From: Vulcanimicrobiota bacterium | GTDB taxonomy: Bacteria > Vulcanimicrobiota > Vulcanimicrobiia > Vulcanimicrobiales > Vulcanimicrobiaceae | Direction of reading: 5' to 3' | NCBI GenBank assembly: GCA_019247395.1 | Contig: JAFAOZ010000247.1 | Span: 1-5,617 of the forward strand | DNA length: 5,617 bases | Shown here: positions 1 through 4,804 of the stretch, one piece after another | Numbering within the stretch: position 1 is the stretch's first letter | Layout of the letters: every line of letters starts with the position of its first letter | Program-made: the position numbers and the translations under genes | The notes under the pieces: model-generated | Told to the model about the DNA's origin: nothing | The model's input: the letters and a program-made list of their open reading frames with translations, nothing else | Databases searched by the model: none

Positions 1-824
1 ACGGTATCACCCGCGCCGCTCACGTCGTAGACCGTGCGCGCCACCGATGGAATCGCGCGGCGTTCACCGTCGCGGCCGAAGAGCGCCATGCCCTGCTCGC
101 CGCGCGTGATGATGGCATACCGGCAGTCGAGTAATTCGATCAGGCGCAGCCCCGCGCGCTCGAGGCTGCCGTCGTCGGTGATCGCAATGCCCGTGATCGT
201 GGCCGCTTCTCCGGCGTTCGGCGCGACGCAGGTGACGCCGCGGAAGAGAGCGATGTTTTGCGGTTTCGGATCGGCGAGCACGAGCGGACATACGGTCGCC
301 GCTTCAACGATCTCGCGGCAGAGCAGTCCCTTGGCGTAGTCGCTTAAGATGACGGCATCGCACTGCGCCGCCGCCGACCGGACGAACTGCGCCAACTCGC
401 CCCGACGAATGGGCTCGAGCGCGAGCGTCGACTCCCAATCGGCGCGCACGACTTGCTGATTATGCGCGACGATGCGCGTCTTGCGCGTTGTCGGCCGGTC
501 CGCAATCTCAAAGACGCCCGAATCGTCGACCTCCTCGTTGCGCAACAGGTCGCGCACGTGCGACGCAAAAGCATCGTTTCCGACCACGCCGGCAAAGACG
601 ACGCCGGCCTGCAGTGCCCGTAAGTTATTTGCGACGTTGCCGGCACCGCCGAGTGTAAAGGAGTGATCGGCAACGGCAACTACGGGAACCGGCGCCTCCG
701 GCGATATCCTGGTGACCGTCCCCCAGATCCATTCGTCAATCATCAGATCGCCGACGACCAGGATTTTTCGTCCCCGCGCGCGCTCGAAGAGCGTCCGCGC
801 GTCCGGAACGAGGAGCGACGTCAA
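1..824 (-). CDS. rfaE1: D-glycero-beta-D-manno-heptose-7-phosphate kinase (RfaE1 / HldE N-terminal domain), 3' end missing
   Basis: This cytoplasmic PfkB/ribokinase-family sugar kinase phosphorylates heptose 7-phosphate at C1, on the route to ADP-heptose for lipopolysaccharide core or other envelope glycans. 274 complete codons are visible. Reading from the start: ILVVGDLMIDEWIWG (about 21-35), TRISPEAPVPVV (38-49) and the sugar-binding GGAGNVANN stretch (59-67) are RfaE1 hallmarks. SDYAKG (161-166), DPK (185-187), APNAGE (201-206) and the GAGD motif with the presumed catalytic base Asp273 follow. The reading frame runs off the left edge just after GAGDTV, so I cannot tell whether a C-terminal adenylyltransferase domain follows (bifunctional HldE, about 475 aa) or the kinase stands alone (about 320 aa). 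The start is TTG at 824-822, overlapping the gmhA stop as TTGA, with GAAGG nine bases upstream. No better start fits, because an in-frame TGA lies 15 bases further upstream. The preceding pathway enzyme, gmhA, is directly upstream, which supports the assignment. Confidence 0.93.
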   Translation of the reverse strand, partial: MTSLLVPDARTLFERARGRKILVVGDLMIDEWIWGTVTRISPEAPVPVVAVADHSFTLGGAGNVANNLRALQAGVVFAGVVGNDAFASHVRDLLRNEEVDDSGVFEIADRPTTRKTRIVAHNQQVVRADWESTLALEPIRRGELAQFVRSAAAQCDAVILSDYAKGLLCREIVEAATVCPLVLADPKPQNIALFRGVTCVAPNAGEAATITGIAITDDGSLERAGLRLIELLDCRYAIITRGEQGMALFGRDGERRAIPSVARTVYDVSGAGDT

Positions 825-1411
825 CGGATGCCGCCTTCAAAGATGAGTTGCTGCTCGACGAGGTCGCAGACGATGTGCGCCATGACTTGATGAACCTCTT
901 GAACGATCGCAGCATACCCGTCCGGTCCGATAAGGGCGTAATCCGCAACTTCGGCGACCTTGCCTCCGCCGTTTCCGGTGAACGCGACGGCAATTGCGCC
1001 ACGCCGCTTTGCCGCTTCAAGCGCGAGCACGACGTTGCGCGAGCTGCCGCTCGTCGTCATGCCGATCACGACGTCGCCGGGATGCGCGAACGCCTCGACT
1101 TGCCGCGCAAAGACGTGGTCGTAACCGTAATCGTTTCCGATGCAGGTTAGCGTCGAAGAATTGACCGAGAGCGCTTCGCTGTGCAATCCGGGACGCTCGC
1201 GGAGATAACGCCCCGAGAGTTCGGCCGCCATGTGCTGCGCTTCGGCCGCGCTGCCGCCGTTGCCGCACCATAAGACTTTCTTGCCGGCACGCAGGGCGGT
1301 TACAAGCGCGGCAACGATCTCGGCGACCTGTTCGCGATAGTGCGGTGCCTCGAGCAGTCCGGCGCGATCGGAGAGCAGCTCGTCGAAGTCGCGTTTCTCG
1401 TGGTAGCTCAT
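821..1411 (-). CDS. gmhA: Phosphoheptose isomerase (sedoheptulose 7-phosphate isomerase)
   Basis: GmhA converts sedoheptulose 7-phosphate to D-glycero-D-manno-heptose 7-phosphate, the first step of ADP-heptose synthesis, in the cytoplasm as a SIS-domain multimer. The 196-aa product matches the usual length (about 192 in E. coli). Visible motifs are WCGNGGSAAEAQH (48-60), AAELSGRY (62-69), IGNDYGYDHVFARQVEA (91-107), the phosphate-binding TTSGSS (119-124) and QEVHQVMAHI (171-180). By alignment from memory, the E. coli zinc/catalytic residues His61, Glu65, Gln172 and His180 correspond to His60, Glu64, Gln171 and His179, so the enzyme should be active. I chose ATG at 1411-1409: it overlaps the accB stop as ATGA and gives a normal N-terminus. 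The frame stays open upstream to a TTG at 1471, but those 20 codons are only the tandem repeat read in this frame. The stop overlaps the start of the heptose kinase gene, which catalyses the next step. Confidence 0.96.
   Translation of the reverse strand: MSYHEKRDFDELLSDRAGLLEAPHYREQVAEIVAALVTALRAGKKVLWCGNGGSAAEAQHMAAELSGRYLRERPGLHSEALSVNSSTLTCIGNDYGYDHVFARQVEAFAHPGDVVIGMTTSGSSRNVVLALEAAKRRGAIAVAFTGNGGGKVAEVADYALIGPDGYAAIVQEVHQVMAHIVCDLVEQQLIFEGGIR
834..838 (-). promoter_or_regulatory. Shine-Dalgarno site for the heptose kinase gene
   Basis: On the minus strand GAAGG, continuing as GAAGGCGG, lies nine bases before the TTG at 824. It sits inside the last codons of gmhA. This supports the rare TTG start that overlaps the gmhA stop, and suggests translational coupling. 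Confidence 0.55.
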
Positions 1412-1893
1412 GGCCGAGTCCCGAGCGACGTCGAGGGACCTGTCCCGAGCGGAGTCGAGGGATCGATCCAAAAGAGCTCGTCGCCCTGTGAGACCAGCTC
1501 GCCATTGCCTGGAATGATGCGCACGATGGTGCCCGCATCGTCGCTCTGAATTTCGTTGAAGAGCTTCATCGCTTCGAGAACGCAGAGCACGTCGCCGGCC
1601 TGCACCCGGTCGCCCACGTCGACGTAGGCTGCCGCATCGGGCGACGGCGAGCGATAAAAGACCCCGGTGAGCGGCGCGAAGACTTTCGTCACGTTTGCGC
1701 CCGCAACCGGAGGCGCGGGCTCGTCCGAAGCGACAGAGCGCGCCGGTTCGGCTGAAGGCGCCGGTTCCATGGGCCGCGAGAGCTCGTAGATTGCGTCACC
1801 GAGCTTCACTTTAATAGTCTGCAGATCGTGCTCGTGCATGATTGCGAGGAGCTCCCGCAAGATTTGCGTCTCCCCGGCGTATCGTTCGTCCAT
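1408..1893 (-). CDS. accB: Biotin carboxyl carrier protein of acetyl-CoA carboxylase (BCCP)
   Basis: AccB carries biotin between the biotin carboxylase and carboxyltransferase of acetyl-CoA carboxylase, the committed step of fatty-acid synthesis in the cytoplasm. The product is 161 aa. Residues 1-40 form the short N-terminal helix/strand segment typical of BCCP (for example LRELLAIMHEHDLQTIKVK). Residues about 41-66 are an Ala/Pro-rich flexible linker. Residues about 68-144 are the biotinyl domain, with the biotin acceptor Lys110 in EAMKLFNEI and a preceding GDVLCVL. The domain should end at about GDELFWID (137-144), 34 residues after the lysine, as is normal. The last 17 residues, PSTPLGTGPSTSLGTRP, are an extra tail encoded by the tandem repeat at 1418-1463. 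The ATG at 1893-1891 overlaps the hisS stop (TAATG) and has AAGGA six bases upstream. The stop overlaps the gmhA ATG. accC, the usual partner, is not adjacent. Confidence 0.95.
   Translation of the reverse strand: MDERYAGETQILRELLAIMHEHDLQTIKVKLGDAIYELSRPMEPAPSAEPARSVASDEPAPPVAGANVTKVFAPLTGVFYRSPSPDAAAYVDVGDRVQAGDVLCVLEAMKLFNEIQSDDAGTIVRIIPGNGELVSQGDELFWIDPSTPLGTGPSTSLGTRP
1418..1463. repeat. Two tandem copies of a 22-bp repeat with 5-bp inverted ends, period 24 bp
   Basis: Copy 1 (1418-1439) is GTCCCGAGCG followed by ACGTCGAGGGAC. Copy 2 (1442-1463) is GTCCCGAGCG followed by GAGTCGAGGGAT. They are separated by CT and differ at three positions. The ends GTCCC and GGGAC of copy 1 are inverted repeats that could close a weak hairpin; copy 2 ends in GGGAT, so its outermost pair is lost. 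The array lies in the 3' end of accB and just upstream of the gmhA start. Read in the accB frame it encodes the 8-residue periodic tail PSTPLGTG PSTSLGTR; in the gmhA frame it would encode RSLDSARD-type repeats. Similar short repeats (CCCTGAGC...TCGAAGGG type) are, from memory, scattered in several environmental bacterial genomes. I infer an interspersed repeat family and cannot confirm it from this window. Confidence 0.8.
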
Positions 1894-3173
1894 TAAATTT
1901 CCTTGAGCTCCGCTTCGAGGCGTTCTGCGACGACTCTTGGTTCGCCAAGCGGCACCGCCCGGTCGCGACGCTCCTGGAGGTCGCGCAAGACCAGCTCGCC
2001 GCGAGCCAACTCTTCGGTACCCGCGATGAGGGCGTATCGCGCGCGATTCCGGTCCGCCAGCTTCAAGTGTGCGAGGAGTTTGCGATCGCCATAATCGACA
2101 AACGTCGGTTCCTGCAGGCGTTGCCGAAGCTCGGCGACGATCGGTACGAGCACGGTTCGCGCTTGCGCGCCGAGTGCGACGATCTGTACGCCGCTTCGCG
2201 GCGCTTCGCGCTGCTTGCCTTGCGCCTGTAGGATCATCAAAAAGCGCTCTAACCCTAGCGCGAAGCCAACGGCGGGCACCTCCGGACCGCCGAGGGACGC
2301 CACCAATCCGTCGTACCGGCCGCCGCCGCAGACGCTGCTTTGAGCTCCAAGCACGCTCGACGTGATTTCGAATACCGTGCGTTCGTAGTAATCGAGGCCG
2401 CGCACGATGCGCGGATTGACGACGAATGGAATCTTGGCGAGCTCCAGGTACTGCACGACGGCCTCGAAGTGCTCGCGACACGCCGCGCACAGAAACGATT
2501 CGGGGACCGGTGCGCTCGCAATGTACGGCGCGTCGTCCGGATCCTTACTGTCGAGAAGACGCAATGGATTGCGCCGCGCGCGCTCGCGCGATTCGACACT
2601 CATCGCCTCCAAATGCGGACGGAAATGGTCCAGCAATGCCTGACGATAGAGCGGCCGGCAAACGCCATCGCCCAGTGAATTCAGATTCAATGACGCGTCG
2701 GCTACGTCGTAGCCCCGCACGAGGTCCCACGCGAGCGAGATGACCTCGACGTCCGCTTCGGGGCCCGCGAACCCAAAACACTCGACACCGAACTGATGCG
2801 ATTGCCGGTATCGCCCTTTTTGCGGCCGTACGTAACGAAAAATCGGGCCGATATAATACAAGCGCAACGATCCGCCGGCAAAGAGGTGATGTTCGAGTGC
2901 GGCCCGCACGACCGGGGCCGTCCATTCCGGACGAAGCGTGAGCGACCGTCCGCCCCGATCGGTGAATGTGTACATCTCCTTGGTGACGATATCGGTCTGT
3001 TCGCCGACGCCGCGAACGAAAAGTTCCGTGGGTTCGAACAGGGGCGTTCGTATTTCTCCGTAGCCGTAGCGCTGCGCGAGCGCGCGGATGCGCGTCTCCA
3101 GCTCCTTCCAATAGGCCGATTCCGGCGGGAAGATATCGGCCGTGCCGCGCGGTGCGCTCAGATTGTCCGGCAT
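1893..3173 (-). CDS. hisS: Histidine--tRNA ligase (histidyl-tRNA synthetase)
   Basis: HisRS is a cytoplasmic class II aminoacyl-tRNA synthetase that activates histidine with ATP and charges tRNA-His. The product from the chosen start is 426 aa (424 in E. coli). It opens with SAPRGTADIFP (6-16) and YWKELE, the usual HisRS N-terminus. Motif 2 is TLRPEWTAPVVRA (79-91), followed by FRYVRPQKGRYRQSHQFGVE (112-131). The histidine-specific signature RGLDYYERTVFE is at 258-269, GGGRYDGLV at 293-301, and motif 3 PAVGFALGLER at 310-320. The C-terminal anticodon-binding domain covers about 329-426. I chose the ATG at 3173 because AAGGGG lies eight bases upstream and the protein then begins MPDNLSAPRGT. 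An in-frame ATG at 3221 would add 16 residues with no HisRS similarity and lies almost on the possible transcription start. hisS heads a chain of overlapping genes with accB, gmhA and the heptose kinase. Confidence 0.97.
   Translation of the reverse strand: MPDNLSAPRGTADIFPPESAYWKELETRIRALAQRYGYGEIRTPLFEPTELFVRGVGEQTDIVTKEMYTFTDRGGRSLTLRPEWTAPVVRAALEHHLFAGGSLRLYYIGPIFRYVRPQKGRYRQSHQFGVECFGFAGPEADVEVISLAWDLVRGYDVADASLNLNSLGDGVCRPLYRQALLDHFRPHLEAMSVESRERARRNPLRLLDSKDPDDAPYIASAPVPESFLCAACREHFEAVVQYLELAKIPFVVNPRIVRGLDYYERTVFEITSSVLGAQSSVCGGGRYDGLVASLGGPEVPAVGFALGLERFLMILQAQGKQREAPRSGVQIVALGAQARTVLVPIVAELRQRLQEPTFVDYGDRKLLAHLKLADRNRARYALIAGTEELARGELVLRDLQERRDRAVPLGEPRVVAERLEAELKEI
1900..1904 (-). 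promoter_or_regulatory. Shine-Dalgarno site for accB
   Basis: AAGGA on the minus strand ends six bases before the accB ATG and lies within the final codons of hisS. It fixes the accB start at 1893 and suggests that a ribosome finishing hisS can restart on accB. Confidence 0.65.
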
Positions 3174-3181
3174 GACTGGCG

Positions 3182-3187
3182 CCCCTT
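3182..3187 (-). promoter_or_regulatory. Shine-Dalgarno site for hisS
   Basis: AAGGGG on the minus strand stands eight bases before the ATG at 3173. A second purine run, GGAGG, is at 3194-3190 but is too far (16 bases) for that ATG. This site favours the downstream hisS start over the in-frame ATG at 3221. Confidence 0.55.
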
Positions 3188-3223
3188 CGCCTCCGTGCGG
3201 CGCTAGCCATTGCCCGCGCATGC

Positions 3224-4384
3224 GTGATTGTATCCTTTAACGTGCGCACGATTATCTACGGCGCCGCGGCAATCGCGCTTATGGCGCTCTGCTCGCCCGA
3301 CGCCATCCGTAGCGCACTCGCCGCATCGGCGAGCGCGCTGGTCGAAGCTACGCCGTTTCTGTTTGCAGGCATCGCGCTCTCGCTGCTTCTCAAACGACAT
3401 TGGCGCGTTGCCGAATACGTCGGATGCGGCTGCGGAGCCGGTCCGTCGGCGCGCTCGCTTCCCGCCACGGCGGCAACCTGGCTGCTCTTCGGCCCGTATG
3501 TCGCGCTCGCGCGGTTCGGAGCGGCGTCAATCGCCGGGCTCGTCATGTCGCGAACCCGGACGCACTGCGACCGAGGCGACGCCGGCAAGCCGGGACCGCT
3601 CGGCGAGCTTGCCGCCATGCTTCCAGCCGCACTGCTTGCAGGCATCGCCACACAGTTCGGCACGCTCTTCGATGCCACGCATCGTACTCCCATCGAAAGC
3701 GTGCTCGGCGGCGCGCTCTTCGGCTTCCTCGCTGCACCATGCGGAATCGGTGCCGTCGCAGTAGCGGGCGCCTTGCGCGAGCGCGACCCGGTGGCGGCTG
3801 CGGGATTTCTTTGCGTTGCCGGCATTCTCGACGTGCGCGCTTTGCGCGCGCGATCGAGCCGCACCGGCGGCGTTGACGCTTTTGCTTATCTCATGCTGGC
3901 GGCCGCGCTCGGCATCGTCGCGTCGCGGCACGGCGACGCGCTCGTGCATCCGGCCTTTGCCGTACCAGTCGCGTGCTGTGCGATTGCCGCCACGTTCTTG
4001 GCGCTTTTTGCATCCCGGCAACGCTGCGCTTCCGTACGCATCGCACCGGCCGCCATGCTGGCCGGCGCACTCCTCGGCGCCCCGCCCCCACGATATCATG
4101 CAACGGAAACAACGATGCGCGACCTGTTCGCCGGCGAAGAGCTCAGCTTCACGGGCACGCTCGTTCGCACTTCCGGGAGCAGCGCGCTCGTCCGATATGC
4201 AATCACCTGCTGCCGCGCGGACGCGGCGCCGATCGCCGTGCGCTTGGAGCGACCACCGCCATACGAGACCGGCGCGTGGTTACGGGTAAACGGCGTCCTG
4301 GAAGACCGAGGCGGTGATATGCGCCTCCGCGCGCAGCGAATCGAGCGCATTTCCGCCCCGGGCGATCCGTTTCTCTATCGGTGA
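3224..4384 (+). CDS. Polytopic membrane protein: predicted permease (YraQ/YcgR-like) fused to a YcgQ/TIGR03943-type C-terminal domain
   Basis: The predicted product is 386 aa. I see about nine hydrophobic segments (roughly 9-24, 33-56, 81-106, 130-148, 161-183, 190-203, 219-233, 243-263, 272-287), then a soluble region at about 300-386. The membrane part has two cysteine/glycine sites, GCGCGAG (67-73) and APCGIGAVAVAGAL (171-184), placed like the CxC-G-P sites of DUF318/ArsP_1 permeases but degenerate. SVLGGALFGFLA and GFLCVAGILDVRAL also fit that family. The tail has the pattern SFTGTLVR, then VRYAITCCRADAAPIAVRLE (323-342) with paired Cys329-Cys330, then WLRVNGVLE and PGDPFLYR. I recognise this as the end of TIGR03943/YcgQ proteins. 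In Bacillus YcgR and YcgQ are separate adjacent proteins; substrate and mechanism are not established here. The start is uncertain: GTG at 3224 gives the longest frame, GTG at 3242 gives MRTIIYG just before the first membrane segment, and neither has a clear Shine-Dalgarno site. The gene diverges from hisS and ends one base from the convergent glyoxalase gene. Confidence 0.8.
   Translation: MIVSFNVRTIIYGAAAIALMALCSPDAIRSALAASASALVEATPFLFAGIALSLLLKRHWRVAEYVGCGCGAGPSARSLPATAATWLLFGPYVALARFGAASIAGLVMSRTRTHCDRGDAGKPGPLGELAAMLPAALLAGIATQFGTLFDATHRTPIESVLGGALFGFLAAPCGIGAVAVAGALRERDPVAAAGFLCVAGILDVRALRARSSRTGGVDAFAYLMLAAALGIVASRHGDALVHPAFAVPVACCAIAATFLALFASRQRCASVRIAPAAMLAGALLGAPPPRYHATETTMRDLFAGEELSFTGTLVRTSGSSALVRYAITCCRADAAPIAVRLERPPPYETGAWLRVNGVLEDRGGDMRLRAQRIERISAPGDPFLYR
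3227..3232 (-). promoter_or_regulatory. Possible -10 box for the hisS-accB-gmhA-heptose kinase operon
   Basis: The minus strand reads TACAAT here, a good match to TATAAT in a GC-rich neighbourhood. It would place transcription start near 3220 and leave a leader of about 47 bases before hisS. The hexamer 17 bases further upstream, ATAATC, does not resemble TTGACA, so the promoter is a guess from position and base content. If correct, it overlaps the first codons of the divergent membrane-protein gene as annotated. Confidence 0.3.
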
Positions 4385-4385
4385 G

Positions 4386-4787
4386 CTACGACGGATTTCT
4401 TTTAACGCGCGGCTCGAGCAGCTCGACCGGAATGCCGTTAGGATCTTCGACGAACGCGATCGCGCGCGTGCCGCCCGGCGACTTGTAGACGTCCTTAAGG
4501 ATTTTTACGCCGGATTCTTTGAGCCCGTCGAGATACGCGCGCAGATCGCCGTCGGCTTCGATCGCCAAATGTTCGTAGCGATTACCGAGCTGATATGGCG
4601 GGTGCGCTTCGAGGTCGAAGACGAGCTCGATATACGCGTTCCAATCGTGGCCCACGAAGGCCATATCGGCATTGCCCGGATAGTGATACGGACCGTCGAG
4701 CAGTTTCAGGCCGAGCTTACGCGTGTAGAAATCGATCGACTCCTCCATGTCGTTGACGAAAATCGACGTATGCAAGAATCGCGGCAT
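4386..4787 (-). CDS. gloA: Glyoxalase I / lactoylglutathione lyase-like VOC-family protein
   Basis: The 133-aa product is a single vicinal-oxygen-chelate domain pair close to bacterial GloA, which isomerises the hemithioacetal of methylglyoxal and a thiol (glutathione in E. coli) to an S-lactoyl thioester in the cytoplasm. It starts MPRFLHTSIFVNDMEESIDF, parallel to the E. coli start. YTRKLGLKLL (21-30), MAFVGHDWNAYIEL (42-55), YEHLAIEADG (71-80) and AFVEDPNGIPVELLEP (111-126) follow. All four expected metal ligands are present: His6, Glu54, His73 and Glu122. The length fits the short, nickel-type GloA group. The ATG at 4787 has AAAGGGAAAGCC directly upstream, a good ribosome site. The gene follows purH by 17 bases on the same strand and is probably co-transcribed with it. 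Its thiol cofactor is unknown if the organism lacks glutathione, and other VOC functions (for example methylmalonyl-CoA epimerase) are less likely by motif spacing. Confidence 0.88.
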   Translation of the reverse strand: MPRFLHTSIFVNDMEESIDFYTRKLGLKLLDGPYHYPGNADMAFVGHDWNAYIELVFDLEAHPPYQLGNRYEHLAIEADGDLRAYLDGLKESGVKILKDVYKSPGGTRAIAFVEDPNGIPVELLEPRVKRNPS

Positions 4788-4804
4788 GGCTTTCCCTTTC
4801 GGTT

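Noticed and set aside
34..1150. Plus-strand open frames opposite the heptose kinase and gmhA genes.
   Set aside because: They are low-complexity, Arg/Ser/Ala-rich readings typical of GC-rich antisense frames and show no recognisable motif.
1418..1463. The repeat pair read as a CRISPR array or an intrinsic terminator.
   Set aside because: There are only two units with a 2-bp gap and no spacer. The 5-bp arms with a 12-base loop and no T-run do not make a terminator.
1412..1471. Longer gmhA product starting at the TTG at 1471, with an N-terminal RSLDSARD-type repeat.
   Set aside because: The extra 20 residues are only the tandem DNA repeat read in the gmhA frame; the ATG at 1411 gives the normal GmhA N-terminus and overlaps the accB stop.
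1408..2490. Long open frame of 360 codons running from inside hisS into accB as one protein.
   Set aside because: Its upstream 200 codons are an arginine-rich out-of-frame reading of hisS; only the part from the ATG at 1893 looks like a real protein (BCCP).
3174..3221. hisS start at the in-frame ATG at 3221, adding MRGQWLAPHGGEGAPV.
   Set aside because: The extension has no resemblance to HisRS, the family N-terminus begins near SAPRGT, and a ribosome site lies at the proper distance from the ATG at 3173.
3241..3250. Perfect 10-bp palindrome CGTGCGCACG beside the divergent starts, considered as an operator.
   Set aside because: Several 10-bp palindromes are expected by chance in 5.6 kb of GC-rich sequence, and the symmetry does not extend into the flanks.
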